Shown: positions 1-13,149, numbered from the stretch's first letter. The stretch is 64,000 nt of DNA from Lumbricus terrestris (GCA_949752735.1 OX457052.1:32938344-33002343), one strand, 5' to 3'. Made by a program: numbers and translations. The notes: a model not told the origin generated them from the letters alone.

Positions 1-269
1 CTCGTTTCATCTTACATTCGTTCGTTCGTTCGCACTTATTTTTAAATCTCTACTCAGTCCTGCCACTAGTTTTATCATAGGTGAGCACAGCTCTGAAAAG
101 TAGGGGAGCCAGGCACTTCATTTTTCGTACAATTGAAGCAATGATTGGGGAATTGCGTACACTGGTACGAAGCAGAATGGACATGAACACATTGAACAGG
201 GAGGAAGATATTGAGCAGACTGGAGTGCTACGGGAAGACAACTCCAGGTTCTAGGTTCAGCAACGAAAA
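1..269. other. No gene recognised
   Basis: Mixed-composition sequence with a short TTCG run near position 20. No splice-flanked open frame or repeat boundary is visible here. Confidence 0.5.
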
Positions 270-284
270 GTGACAACTGCAGTT

Positions 285-462
285 GTGGGGGTGGTGGTGG
301 TGGTGGTGGTGGTGGTGGTGGTGGTGGTGATGGTGATGGCGGTGGCGGTTGCGGTGGTGGTGGTGGTAGTGGTGGTGGTTGGGGTGGTGATGGTGGTGGT
401 GATGGTGGTGGTGGTGGTGGTGGTGGTGGTGGTGATGGTGGTGGTGGTGGTGGTGGCGGTGG
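285..462. repeat. (GGT)n microsatellite
   Basis: Nearly pure GGT/GGTGAT trinucleotide repeat. Open frames across it (poly-Val on one strand, poly-Pro on the other) are products of the repeat and not genes. The DNA on either side, to about 985, has no recognised gene. Confidence 0.95.
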
Positions 463-984
463 TTTGAACCGAAGACCTCGAGTCGGTCGACAGTCTCTAA
501 CCTCTCGATTATCGCTCACCACAGGATACTAAGAAGAGTAGGATTACAGATGGGACTCTGTAAATTGATGGATGATGTTTAGAATTGGACCAGCTCAGGG
601 CAATCAGCCGCCGGCAGAGGGGAGGGGGCACAGCTGCCTTCCAGAAGGGAAGGTGAAGAGCGGTCGCATACGGTACGTCAGCTTTAGTTTAGGGCAAGTG
701 GAGCTGTACAACAATTCGGGGTGATTGATGCTACCGATGCAGCGATGCTGAGGGTCTGGACAATACCTAGCTCAGGAGGAGGTGGGCCACCTTCGAAAGC
801 GCAGTGGAAGTCCTTGGGTTGGATACGGGGGCGGGGTGGGGCGGGGCGGGGCGGGAGTGATGGTGCGTTGCTTCGGTGAGATTGGGATGCATGGTGTTGT
901 TGAAGGTCGCATATACGTTTACCTTCAGATGATGAAGAGTCGCAGACAGGAAGGAATACTTTGGTAGCAAGAGACACATAGCAA

Positions 985-999
985 GATAGCAAGAGAGAA

Positions 1000-1058
<59 letters not shown>

Positions 1059-1218
1059 GAGAGACAGAGACAGAGACAGAGACAGAGACAGAGACAGAGA
1101 CAGAGACAGAGACAGAGATAGACAGAGAGAGCGATGATGATGATGGTGATGGTGGTGGTGGTGGTGGTGGTGGTGGTGGTGGTGGTGGTGGCGGTGGTGG
1201 TGGTGGTGGTGGTGATGG

Positions 1219-1273
<55 letters not shown>

Positions 1274-1395
1274 CATGATGATGATGATGATGATCATGAT
1301 GATCATGATGATCATGACGACGACGACGACGACGACGCTCAAGCAAAACAACAGACCCAAACAGAGAGAGAGACAGACAGACAGAGACTAAGAGG

Positions 1396-1427
<32 letters not shown>

Positions 1428-1610
1428 CAGAGATCCTTTGTGAAAGCAAGAAACTCGTAAACAAAACAACAAGCAGACAGATCCAGAGGAAAATGGAAAG
1501 AGACTGACCGACAAACAGACAGACAGAGACAGAAACAGTGACATTGATAGAGAGATAGACAGAGACAGCGAGACACACGCAGAGACAGATAGAGAGACAG
1601 AGACAGAGAG
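985..1610. repeat. Compound microsatellite GA/CAGA, GGT, GAT, GAC
   Basis: Successive blocks of GAGA, CAGA and CAGAGA (985-1130), GGT and GAT (1134-1318), GAC (1315-1335), then degenerate CAGA (1360-1610). The block order suggests repeated expansion from neighbouring seeds. Poly-His, poly-Met and Leu-Ser open frames here are artefacts. Confidence 0.95.
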
Positions 1611-1758
1611 CATTAGGCAGATACAGGCATCCTGGGTTGGCCTACTCAAAGCACTGCACGCTGTCAGCCCTTGTGCATCGAGCGCCTACTTAGAGACACT
1701 CCTCATGCACTTGAAGACGTTGATCATAACCTCTCAACAGCTCTCACTGCAGCGCATT

Positions 1759-1880
1759 GCATATACGGCACACGTCACCGACTCTGTGGTCCATTTCCAT
1801 GAACGGAGCGCATCTTCGTGCATATACGGCACGCGTCACAAACCTCAGGTGGTCCGTTTCCATGATACTCTTCTGGGTAT
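1759..1880. repeat. 61-bp tandem duplication
   Basis: GCATATACGGCAC begins at 1759 and again at about 1820, followed in both copies by CGTCAC and then by TGGTCC and TTTCCATGA. Two diverged copies are seen. The surrounding 1,650-2,640 has no recognised gene. Confidence 0.7.
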
Positions 1881-2639
1881 ACAGCGAAAGAAGAGGGAAC
1901 CCACGATGTTTGATTTAACATCAGGTGGGGGTCATCATGATACTAGAGATCTGGATATTGACCTGCTGATTAATTTCTGTAGAGGTTTGTGTGTTTGATC
2001 GTCAATTGAGAGGCCGTGAGGCCAATTCCACGCCAGGGCATAACTATAGTAGCGGGGACTTAAGACTAGTGTCGTTTAGGATCAGGTATGGCGTCGTGAG
2101 AGTCGGTAACGGTTGCGGCAGCCGAGATAGCAGCTGATAGGAAAAATACGAAATACGTCGCTCTTCTAAGCACACATTTCTTTGTCCCTCTGGCCCTTGA
2201 GACCTTAGGTCCAGTTTGCTCTGATGGCTTAAACTATTTGTCAGATTTAGGCCGCATCTTAACTTTGTCTTCTGATGATCTGAGAGAGACCTGTTTTCTG
2301 TTGCAACGTCTCTCTATAACCGTTCAGCGTTTCAATTCGGTGGCCTTTCGAGGCACTTTAGCTGAGCAGGATCCAGAGGAGACATAACAATAGTTACTGC
2401 TTTCCTAGTATATTGTCCTTTCTGTTACTGATGTTGTTTGTTGAAGATATTAAAGAATGATAGTAATAAAAAATGAATAAATTAAAAATAATATTGATAA
2501 CAATAACAATAATAACAGTAATAATATATGCGATGATTGATATTGCGCCGTAACACAATTCATGCTGATACAAGGACGATTCAAGGGTGAACAAGTAAGT
2601 AAATTGGTTGATGCTTCAAGTGCAAACGCACAATGCATG

Positions 2640-3270
2640 GGACAGGATAGTTTCACTATTTTATGATTGACTTCAAGATGACTTGACGTTTTAAAGTATC
2701 TGGACTGCAACGAAATGCCACGACAGATTCAGTATTATTTCTACGAGTGGTTTCAGGATAATTTGACGCTATCAACGTGCCTATATATTTTATAGACGGT
2801 TTCAAAATACCAGAACGATTTCAAAATTTTATGAGTGATTTCAGAATAACTCTAGACCTTACGCTTTCAAAGTAGCTGGACTGTTTCGGAATGCCATGAC
2901 AGTTTCAATACTTTATTAGTGACTTTAAGAAGATAACTTGACGTTATCAAGGCGTCTAGACAGTTTCAAAATACCAGCACGGTTTCGATATAAAGTTTAT
3001 CAATTATTGTTTCACGACAGCATGATGGTTATCATAAGTGCCTAGGCGCCGTAGACGGTGATCTTCTGTGAATGTAGGGCCGGTACAGTTGACACAGGTA
3101 ACTGTTTTAGCCGCCGTACATTGATGTTTTTCTTAGAATTCTGAAAGCTTTCAAGATGTCTGCGTGTTTTCAAGCCTTTGCAAGGAGTCATCGCGCCCAC
3201 GGTTTCAAAGCTATGGACGTTTTCAAGATATAATAATGAACAGCTTAGGTACCTGCACGATTTCAAGTAA
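2640..3270. repeat. Decayed minisatellite rich in TTTCAA motifs
   Basis: Phrases such as CTGGACTG, AATGCCA, GACAG.TTCA and TTGACG.TATCAA recur at irregular spacing. A strongly diverged unit of roughly 190 bp appears about twice at 2,650-3,000, with shorter fragments after it. No coding potential was recognised. Confidence 0.45.
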
Positions 3271-3424
3271 TTTTGAAGGTTTTCGTATAATGGTCTGGCT
3301 TTTCCCTTTCGTGCCGCGCTCTGTTTTTGAGCCGCGGTTATTAGTGTCTGTCGTTGTCAGACATAAGGTGTGTGTCTCTTTTCAATTAGTCCACATTGAT
3401 CTTTGTCGCCAGTCATTTTTCTGA

Positions 3425-3992
3425 GTTTATCTCTGACTGTCTATCGCTCTCTCTGTGTCCTTGTGTCTATGTCTCCCTGTTTGTCTACTTGTCCTGCTGG
3501 CTGTCAGTGCATGTGTCATCTTCTGTTCAAACTGATCGATGCCAATACATCTGTAACGTCTCAGTCTCTCTGTAAGTATGCGTGTGTGTCTCTATGTGTG
3601 TGTGTCTCTATGTGTGTCTCTGTCTCTGTCTCTGACCCTACCTTTCTCTCGCTCTCTGTTTCCTAGCCTGCATCTTTTGATCACTTCTATGTCTGTATCA
3701 GTCTAACCGTCTCTGTCGCTGTCTCTCTCTGTCTCTCTGTCTCCTTGTCTGTCTCTCTTTTTTCCGCCTCTATATTTTTCTGTTTTCCGTCTCTATGTAC
3801 GTTTCTCTATCTGTCTCTCTGTCTGTCTATCTGTCCGTCTGTCTCTCTCTCTCTCTCGCGTTCATGTTTTGCCGTCTCTAACTTTCTCTGTTTTCCTCTC
3901 TATGTACGTCTTTCTCTCTGCCTCTCTCTCTCTCTCTGCCTCACTCTCTCTGTCTCACTCTCTCTGTCTCTCTCTGCCTCACTCTCTCTATC

Positions 3993-4075
<83 letters not shown>

Positions 4076-4185
4076 CACTCTTTTTCTCTTTCTCTCTCTC
4101 TCTCTCACTCACTCACTCACTCACTCACTCACTCACTCTCTTTTTCTCTTCTCTCCGTCTCTCTCTGTCCGTCTCTTTCTCGCGG
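3425..4185. repeat. (CT)n / (CTGT)n compound microsatellite
   Basis: Pyrimidine-rich block, pure CT at about 4010-4070 and CACT at 4105-4138. Ser/Leu-rich open frames across it are artefacts. Confidence 0.95.
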
Positions 4186-4484
4186 AAAGCAATTACCTGA
4201 CAGCATGCTGCATACAATGTACAGCAGCACATAATATCTTTTTGACATCCACACGAGTATCTTATATTAGCTGGTAATAATTCATACACGCTGATTAAAC
4301 TCACGCCTAACCGATCCTTGTCACGAGCAGCACGACACAATTACCAACACACGAAACCCTAAAGCCACATATTGTCTAGCTGCAGTCCACACCATCTGGC
4401 CACACTTCGTGTACCGTACTCACGACACCCCGGATGCGTGTGGCCAGCAGACAGTATCCTCACCAGACACCAGTTTTACACAGT
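4186..4484. other. No gene recognised
   Basis: Unique-looking sequence between a microsatellite and a SINE. No open frame with splice signals or recognisable family was found. Confidence 0.4.
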
Positions 4485-4701
4485 TTGTTTGTTTGTACGT
4501 GCACTTGTTATAGCGCCCCTTCAAGCACCCTACTCAGAGGCGCTCCCGAATGCAGAGCGGACACTGCATCGGAGTTTCACGCCGAAGTGCTGAGCAATTG
4601 CGAGTGAAGGACTTGCCCAAGGTCCCTACGCGGCGAGGTGGATTCGAACCTCGAACCTTCCGGCTTCAAGGCAACGACGCCACCACTACACCACCGCGCC
4701 C
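4485..4701 (-). mobile_element. tRNA-derived SINE, copy A
   Basis: Read on the minus strand, the element starts with GGGCGCGGTGGTGTAGTGG (A-box-like, as in tRNA-Gly/Glu heads), carries the B box GGTTCGAATCC, has a body ending in GCGCTATAACAAGTGC, and ends in a short (AAAC)n tail. It is flanked by the 6-bp direct repeat CACAGT at 4479-4484 and 4702-4707, as expected for target-primed retroposition. Related copies lie at 9884, 31411 and 35490. Confidence 0.8.
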
Positions 4702-5319
4702 CACAGTGTCTGCCTGCTATACGTAAAGCATATACTTGAGTACCCGAGTGACGTACGGCTTATGGCAAGCACCACGTACTCCAGAATGGAGTATACTACC
4801 GGGTCCAAAGTTCCGGAATTCTCTGGCCACTGATACATCCACTTGGCTGCATGGTATTTCGCGGAATCTATTCCGCGGACAGAGAAAAATGCATCGTTGT
4901 CTGATGATGATGATGGCCTAGAGCTTACACCTCGACCAGATAGCGCTGCAGTGTGCGTAAATGTTTTTTCTCTATCGCTGCCACTCTTCGCTGAAAGCTG
5001 TATGCCACGATGTCTGAGTATATGGCCATATCATGTATATACAAAAATATATATTCGTGAATATATATAATATATAATTATATATATATCAGTGGCGCTT
5101 GCAAATGAGACAGTTATTGTGGCCTTCTTTAGATGAGCCAGACAAACGATGCTTATGCTGCATATGTTAGGTGCACTCGTGCCGCGTGGGAAAGTAGCGA
5201 TTGGTGCACGACTGACCAGTAATTGTAGCCAACAGAGTTTTCTGATGGCAGATGATGTTCGGTGGAAGTGAAAGAACTTTTAATGTGTTTTCCATCCATG
5301 CAAACGTCTCTGGTGACTA
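4702..5319. other. No gene recognised
   Basis: AT-rich TATA runs at about 5040-5090. CAGTGGCGCTTGC at 5090 resembles the outer bases of hAT elements, but no matching other end was found. Confidence 0.4.
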
Positions 5320-6391
<1,072 letters not shown>

Positions 6392-6933
6392 GCTACAGTC
6401 TGTCATCCCTCAAACTCCGTCTGTATCTCCTTTTCCAAGGGGAATCGACCCTCCGGACCCCTCCACCCGCCAGCCGTATAAGATCCATTCCAGACGACCG
6501 CACATTCCCTTCAAAGCAACCACCCCCACCCCCTCCTACCCTTACCCCCCCCCCCCCCCCCCGCCCCCCACAAACCACCGAAAGAAAAAATCTAATCCTT
6601 CCTTGTATAAGGCCGTCGTCGCTTTTCAGCTGCTGTGCCACGTTGGCCGAAGGCACCCGCATTAATTAGAAAGAGGAGCCACAGAAAAGTATTGATTTTG
6701 TTTCGTTGCGACAGAGGAGAAAAAACGCTGAAACTAAGTGCTGCTCTATAATGCGACGTAAACGTCCATAATGCATTTGTGTGTACGCAAATGCATATTG
6801 TACAATGTACACGTACAATGTCATATATATATACATACACATATGCTTCGACATCTGCATATGCAATATTAAACATGCATTACACATGTATAATTCTATG
6901 GTAATTATAATTATAGGCTTATATATACATATA
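6392..6933. other. No gene; C-run and AT-rich DNA
   Basis: Contains a poly-C tract near 6546-6562 and TATA-rich sequence after 6800. No supported gene. Confidence 0.4.
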
Positions 6934-7222
6934 CAGGGTGCGCCAAAAAATACCACCCCCTAGGTTTGAGATTATTTGAGATATGACTTAATAAAATCGT
7001 GTTTTTGCTACTTTTTGTTGCGTTGCGTTTTTGAATCGTCAAAAAACGGTGGGTGGCCTCCCTAAAAGTGGTATAACTTTGTTCCGTTTGAAATATTTTG
7101 ATGAAATCTGGCCGTCATGTGTAAATATGAATTGTCTATAAGCCTTTAAAATTTCATTTGGAAATTCTTAGTTTTGGCCAAGATATTGGCAAAAAATCTA
7201 GAGGTCTTCTTTTGGCGCACTT

Positions 7223-7224
<2 letters not shown>
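6934..7224. mobile_element. Tc1/mariner-like MITE
   Basis: The ends are CAGGGTGCGCCAAAA and, in inverted orientation, CAAAGTGCGCCAAAA. TA lies outside each end (6932-6933 and 7225-7226), the target duplication typical of the Tc1/mariner superfamily. The 291-bp interior has no coding capacity. The right side runs directly into a (TA)n tract (7225-7268). Confidence 0.75.

Positions 7225-7268
<44 letters not shown>
7225..7268. repeat. (TA)n microsatellite
   Basis: Pure TA repeat abutting the mariner-like MITE. It may have grown from the TA target duplication. Confidence 0.9.
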
Positions 7269-7269
<1 letters not shown>

Positions 7270-7424
7270 CCTATAATGTACAATTGTACAGTATACATAT
7301 ACATACATATTATAATTTATATATAATTACACATGTAGGCCTACATGGGCACATACTTAAATACGAGTAAGCGTACAAGCGCATACAAATTTATTGCAAA
7401 TAGGTCTGCACATAAAAATTATAG

Positions 7425-7520
7425 GTAATCGTAATCGTGATCGTAAATTGGAAATTTCTATAGCGCCACTCGAAAACCAAGCGCGGAGCACCAGCTTATT
7501 CACGAGCGCTGCGTTGAGTC
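7425..7520 (+). repeat. Dispersed repeat R2, copy 1
   Basis: About 96 bp from GTAATCGTAATCGTGATC to GAGCGCTGCGTTGAGTC. The same block occurs inverted at 11311-11401, and a more diverged relative is at 21300-21380. It contains the TATAGCGCC phrase also found in the SINE tail. Function unknown. Confidence 0.65.
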
Positions 7521-8039
7521 GGAAGGGTTGTCCGTGAGAGTAGTCCATGGTGGTCCGGTTCGAGTTGCATAGGATTAGAGGGGCGGAACAGCTACTAAGG
7601 CGGGTGTCGTCTGGACCGGGATTTGGAGGGTGGAGGATCAGATGAGACACTGCAGGGTAAGAGTTCGTGAAAAGGAGTGTCTTAAGTTGAGGTGTGATGG
7701 ATAGAGGTCAACATGTGTGCCCATGGAAATGCATAGCGTGCACACGTACACATAATTAATACAGTTAGTAATATTATCGTTAAGTTTCTCTTTTTATATT
7801 GCGCACTTTCAAGGAAACAAAATCTACACAGAAGTGCTCCCAATCCAACCACGGCTAAAAATATGAATAAGGCACCTTTTAAGTTCGAAAGAAGAAGCAG
7901 AAGCCACACTCGAGTGTCTGACAAATAATTTAGCAGTTTCAATAATAAATTAATAATTGCTGTTGATGTTCACGGTATAAATTAATGTCTCGTTGCATCA
8001 GACACGGCAGTGACGCTACACAAGGAGACGCCTGGGCAC
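7521..8039. other. No gene recognised
   Basis: Mixed sequence without supported coding exons or repeat ends. Confidence 0.4.
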
Positions 8040-8220
8040 GTAGATATATAGATATAGAGATATTATAGAGTCATAGAGATATAGAGATGTAGAGATATAG
8101 AGATATAAAAATATAGAGATATAGAGATATAAAGATATAGAGATATAGAGATATAGAGAGATGTAGAGATATAGAGATATAGATATATAGAGATATATAG
8201 AGATATAGAGATATAGAGGT
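8040..8220. repeat. (ATAGAG)n microsatellite
   Basis: Hexanucleotide ATAGAG/ATAGAT repeats with point interruptions. Confidence 0.9.
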
Positions 8221-8690
8221 ACGTATTCAGTACACACGCAACATAAACGCCGTGAATCACATTAAATCATATTGCACAGCTTACAATAAACCAACGCCAT
8301 TAAATTCAACTGACACTACTAGGCCATGCTGCATACATTAAGCCGTCAGAGCATCACGCTGTGCTCTTCAACGGCCAATTAAACAAGTACCCAGTCTTCT
8401 GTGACTAAGTATGCATGTCGATCGCGTGCAATCATCAAAATATGGCATCAAGTGCACGCATGTATTTATTATAATTAATCAGCGTTTAAGGGAACTGAAG
8501 TTAACCTTTACCGTCGAATGCATCCTATATATGCCTGGCAAAGAAGTGGGCCTATTATACCGGTAATGCAAGAAGGTAAGTAGACAAATGACTTAGATGT
8601 AGATGGGCAAGAATTCAAGTATAGGTAAGTATTTTGTAGGAACAGAGGACGGGTAATGACAGATGCTGCTTGAGGATGACGAAGAAGAAG
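8221..8690. other. No gene recognised
   Basis: Mixed sequence without supported exons. Confidence 0.4.
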
Positions 8691-9160
8691 TAGGAGAAGA
8701 GGAGGAGGATGCAGAAAGTGAGAGGAGGAGGAGGAGGAGGAGGAGGAGGGAGGAGGAGGAGGAAGAGGAAGGGGAATTGGAAGAAGAGGATGAAGAGGAG
8801 GAGAAGGAGGGGAAAAGAGGAGAATGTGGAAGAGGAGGAGGACTATGAAGAGGAGGAGGAGGAAGATGGGCAATAGGTGGAGGAGGAAGGGGGAAGAGAA
8901 GGAGGAAGAAAAATAGAAATAGGAGGAAGAAGAGGACGAGGACGAGAAGGACAAGGAGGAAGAGGAGGAATAAGAAGAGGTAGAGGAGGAGGGGAAGAGG
9001 AGGAGGACTAAGAAGAAGAGGAGGAAGAAGGGTGGATAATAGGACAACGAGGAGGAGGATTAAGAGGAAGAGCGACAAGGAGAATAGGTGGAAGAAGGAG
9101 AATATGAATACGAAGAAGAAGAGAAAAAAGAGGATGATGAGGAGGAAGAGGAGAAAGGGC
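8690..9160. repeat. (GGA)n purine-rich block
   Basis: Long purine tract of GGA/GAA units, purine strand on plus. Poly-Ser/Leu/Pro open frames across it are artefacts. A polypurine mirror-like tract of this size could adopt non-B structure; that is inference. Confidence 0.9.
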
Positions 9161-9883
9161 TACTCCCCTGCTCACACCATGTCCTTCGTAGAGCATCGGT
9201 TGCTCATTTGAAGCCACCCTATCCCCACCCTACCCTCTCACCCCCCGCGGTTGCAACCCTCCGGCGGATCCGCCCCAGCCTATATCAGATCAGCGATCTT
9301 ATCCAGAGCCAGAATCACATTATCTGGCGCATTTTCAATCGGACTATACGCGCCGAATCGATCATATTCAAATGACGACGACGAGCCAACTAATTTGCAT
9401 AAAGCGCAGACGACCTCCTTTCGCGCCAACGTCTTCTTCTTCGTCGTCGTCGTCGTCGTCGTCATCGCTTGCACCGGAAGCGGCAGATGGCGCTGCTGAC
9501 CGGCGAAATAAAATGAGACTCCGACGTCGGTATAGCGGGTCGCTCCGCGAGATCAACACGCTACAGGAAGAGTTGCCTAGCAACGCCGCTTCAGGCCAAC
9601 GTGCAAAGCGGAGCAGCGTGCGTTGCACTGAGACGCTTCTGCCGCAGTCGATAAGGCGGTGCATCTACTTAAGTTCAGGTAACCTTTTCTCTGGTTTCGG
9701 TATCCGCGTTCAGCATGGTTTCTAATACCATTCGGCTCTTAATAAATTATTATGCTGTAATCGGTATTTAATCGTTTATCAGGTAGCAACGAATATTGAA
9801 AATACTATTAATTAATTATTATTATAATTAATTATTATTATTAACTGTTAATTATTTATTTGTTTTATCTGTTTCTCACATTT
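9161..9883. other. No gene recognised; short (TCG)n
   Basis: Includes a TCG trinucleotide run at about 9435-9465. No family was recognised in the open frames. Confidence 0.4.
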
Positions 9884-10090
9884 CTTATAGCGTCCCTTCA
9901 AGCCATCTACTCAGAGGCGCTCCAGACTACAGCGCGGCCACTGCATCGGAGTTTCACGCTGAAGCGCACGAGCTATAATTGCGAGTGAAGGACTTGGTCA
10001 AGGTCCCTACGAGGCGACCTGAGGCGAATTCGAATCTGGAATCATTCGGCCCCAAAGTTCCAAACCCACCACTACACCACCGCACCACAC
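9884..10090 (-). mobile_element. tRNA-derived SINE, copy B (diverged)
   Basis: Same body as copy A (TATAGCG.CCCTTCAAGCC, CTCAGAGGCGCTCC, GAGTGAAGGACTTGG, CCACCACTACACCACCGC) but with more mutations and a damaged B box. Minus orientation. Confidence 0.7.
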
Positions 10091-10582
10091 AAAATTCTGT
10101 TGATGCTATTATGATACTAGTTATTGATAATATGTGTGCTATTAATGGCATAATTAATAATAATTATTATTATTTATTAATGGGATAATTAATAATAATA
10201 ATAATTATTATTGCAAGTGGTATTGTCTGTGTTATCATTTCAATCTCTCTAAAGTCTTCTTTCCTTTTCTGATTCCTTCCTTTCTTCCCTGTGCTTCCTT
10301 GTTTTGGCCCCAAGTTCACATTGGATCTTGGGAGCCTAAATATATCAGGGTTCTCAATGGGTTTCCTCTTTCACTGCACTTCACTTCTTATTAACATCTC
10401 TGGATCGGTTGGACCTGTTCGTTCCACGAGGACAAAATAAGACAACTATGGCTCAAGCCCGAGCATGATCATCAATGAATGAATGAATGGATGAATGAAT
10501 GGATGAATGAATGAATGAATGAAAGAATTAATCAATTAATCAATTAATCAATTAATCAATTAATTAATTAATGTAGTCCAAC
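10091..10582. repeat. AT-rich DNA with (GAAT)n and (ATTA)n
   Basis: AAT-rich stretch at 10145-10215 and GAAT/ATTA tetranucleotides at about 10475-10572, just beyond the donor side of the Kv exon. No further channel exon was recognised here. Confidence 0.7.
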
Positions 10583-11092
10583 CTTGGCCGTTGACGATGA
10601 GTTGGGTTCGTCGAAGAGCGCCCAGATCCTCGGTTGGACCCTCTGCCAGCAGGTGAGGTCCCCGGACTGGTACTCCTCCTCAAGTCCAAACTTCTTCATG
10701 ATATCCTCCTCGGTCGGCTTATCCGTATCGAGGTCGAGTCGGTCGAGGATCTGGAGAGTCTCCTGCGTGTCCCGATGGGTCGTGTACGTCATCCAACAGC
10801 ACGGTTCCACCTGGTTCGCGTCCAGTCCCCAGAACTCCAGCTCCTCTTCGAAGAGAGGACCGCAGACGTCCGTCGGGTAGTGGAGCTTCCCCGTCCGGTA
10901 GTAGTTGAGTATCTGGGCGAAGACGCCGGGGTGTCGGTCGAAGAAATACTCGTTGAGGACGGGGTCGTAGTTGGCGAGGGCCTCCGTCAGACGGGAGAGC
11001 CGGGTGGCTGGGATCTTTTTCAGGGTCGCCTTGTACGTCTCGTGTCGGATTCCACCGACGTTGAGTATCACGCGATGATCTGTATCAGCCAT
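10583..11092 (-). CDS. Shaw-type (Kv3) voltage-gated K+ channel, N-terminal T1 exon (partial)
   Basis: This exon encodes the cytoplasmic tetramerisation (T1) domain of a Shaw/Kv3 potassium channel, which drives assembly of four alpha subunits at the plasma membrane. The 170 codons run from ATG at 11092 ([14 protein letters not shown]). The family signature [10 protein letters not shown] is at residues 11-20. The zinc-binding motif HX5CX20CC of Kv2-Kv4 channels is intact (H71, C77, C98, C99). The frame ends ...SSSTAK and meets a weak donor (AAG|GTTGGA) in phase 0, where Shaw genes are commonly split before the first membrane segment. No S1-S6 exon was recognised in the 10.5 kb towards position 1, so the next intron is longer than that or the exon is orphaned. 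The start was set at ATG 11092, not the in-frame GTG just upstream. Confidence 0.9.
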
Positions 11093-11310
11093 CACGGGAG
11101 GTCACGTTTGCTCGATTGCTACGCTTGTAAACATCGTACTGCTACACTGCTGCTCCCAGCGACCGGTATGTAGATCTCGCGTCCGTGTTTCGCGAGCACG
11201 AATAGATATTCCTCAGTATACGGCTCTTCCAGGAGCTTACTGCTCCGCCTCCGCCGGTCTCGTAGTGCCAGTCCCAAGCCTGGAAACACATTCGAAGGAG
11301 GGTTAAACTT

Positions 11311-11401
11311 GACTCAACGCAGCGCTCGTGAATAAGCTGGTGCCCCGCGCATGGCTTTCGGGTAGCGCTTTAGAAATGTGGAGATCACGATTACGATTAA
11401 C
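11311..11401 (-). repeat. Dispersed repeat R2, copy 2
   Basis: Inverted copy of 7425-7520: GACTCAACGCAGCGCTCGTG to GATCACGATTACGATTAA. It lies about 220 bp upstream of the Kv start codon on the same side as any promoter. No function is shown. Confidence 0.65.
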
Positions 11402-12030
11402 ACCGCAATGACCGACATACGTAAGACGTCGCTCAGGGGTGTAGCCAGGAATATAAATTTAGGGGAACGGTTCATGGGGGTTTACAATGTGTATTTTCGC
11501 AAAATAATAATACAATAATACACAATAATACAATAATACACGGAATTAGTTTTTAAAAATTCATAGACTGCATACAATTTTGGGAGATTAAACTCGCAAA
11601 CAAGTTGAAACAACCCTTAAACACATCCTTCATGCCGCTGAACTGCTAACTATAGTCTACGAAGAAGAGCTAATACGTCGCGCATGCATAGCGGGTTACT
11701 CCTCCCTTGGCGCGGCTGTTGCGAGCGAGTCACGCTCGTGCTTGGCGCCGTTGCCTCACGTTGCGTGTAGCTGCTTTGGAGACCGCATGAAGCCGCTGCA
11801 GTTCTCTGAGGAACCGGTATTATACTGCAGCTAAGATAAACTGTGGCCCGGCTGAAAGAAGTCACGTCCCAATTAGCCGACCTGTTTGCATGCAGTGAGC
11901 AGATGGTCTGTGGACGATGGAGGATAATGAGGCACATGTAAGTGGCTTTGAATCCAGGAGGTAGAAGAGATTTTCTGGAAGACGTGCATGGAAGCAATGG
12001 AAAGAAAGGTGCACGGAATGAATTGGCTTG
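11402..12030. other. No gene; possible hAT end at 11436
   Basis: CAGGGGTGTAGCCAGGAAT at about 11436 looks like the outer bases of a hAT element, but no inverted partner was found. ACAATAAT repeats occur at 11500-11545. Nothing else was recognised. Confidence 0.35.
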
Positions 12031-12140
12031 AAGGTAGTGTTGTTGTTGTTGTCGATGATGTTGTTGTTGTTATTGTTGTTATTGTTGTTGTTGCTGCAAG
12101 TGCTGCCTTTGCTATTGCTGTTGCTCTGCTGTCGACTATA
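12025..12140. repeat. (GTT)n microsatellite
   Basis: GTT/GCT trinucleotide repeats with interruptions. Confidence 0.8.
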
Positions 12141-12289
12141 ATAGTTTATATCGTTTAGCTCCTTGCTGCAGACTTTCAATTGAGCACGAAAACGTTTTGA
12201 CATTAATGGGAAAGTTTAAGCTTTGCTTATTTTCAAGTCGGCAGTTTTAATAAACAGAAAAATTACTGCAGTAAAAAATGAATGAATGA

Positions 12290-12345
12290 ATAGATGATGA
12301 TAATGATGATAATAATAATGAAAATAATAATAATAATAATAATAA

Positions 12346-12423
<78 letters not shown>

Positions 12424-12755
12424 CAGCAGCAGCAGCAGCAGTAGCAGTAGCAGTAGTAGCAGCAGCAGCAGCAGCAGTAGCAATAGCAGTAGCAGTAGCA
12501 ATAGCAGTAGCAGTAGTAGCATCAATAGCATAGGTAGTAGCAGTAGCAGAAGTAGCAATAACAGCAGTAGTACCACAAGTAGTAGTAAAGGTAGTCATAG
12601 TATTAGCAGTTGTGTTAGTATTATTATTACTACTATTATTATTATTAGTGGTAGTAGTAGTAGTGGTAGTAGTATAGTAGGCTTATAGTAGTACTAAGAG
12701 TAGTATTAGTAGTAGCAGTTGTAGTAGAAGCAGCAGTATTAGTAGTTGTTGTTTT
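12290..12755. repeat. (TAG)n / (CAG)n / (AAT)n compound microsatellite
   Basis: AAT at 12310-12345, pure TAG at 12346-12420, CAG and TAGCAG to about 12535, then mixed. All open frames here are homopolymeric artefacts. Confidence 0.95.
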
Positions 12756-13068
12756 TGTTGCTGTTATCATTTACTTGATTGCGGCAGGCTTTCATTTAAT
12801 TTTAAGCACTCAAAGACTGTTGCTACTAATGCCTGCATTCTCTCGCATAATTATACGGTTATATATAATAGCTCTGTTTTTCTGTTTCTCTGTCAGCCGC
12901 TGCATAACTGTTGCTCCAGATGCCTTGCATTCTGAGCAACTGCTATCATAATTATCACTGATCCTGTCACTGCAGCTGCCTTGCATATTTTCAACAGCAG
13001 GGCTGTAATCAAAGATATATGCGGCACTCATCTTTCCGAAAACCAGGGTATACACGCGGGTATACAGC

Positions 13069-13131
<63 letters not shown>
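13069..13131. repeat. (TA)n microsatellite
   Basis: Uninterrupted TA repeat. Confidence 0.95.
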
Positions 13132-13132
<1 letters not shown>

Positions 13133-13149
13133 TCACCCCAAGGCAGAGA

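Noticed and set aside
5089..5110. hAT-like end CAGTGGCGCTTGC
   Set aside because: No inverted partner or target duplication found nearby.
10584..11173. Open frames on the plus strand opposite the Kv exon
   Set aside because: Antisense shadow of a conserved T1 domain; no family resemblance of its own.
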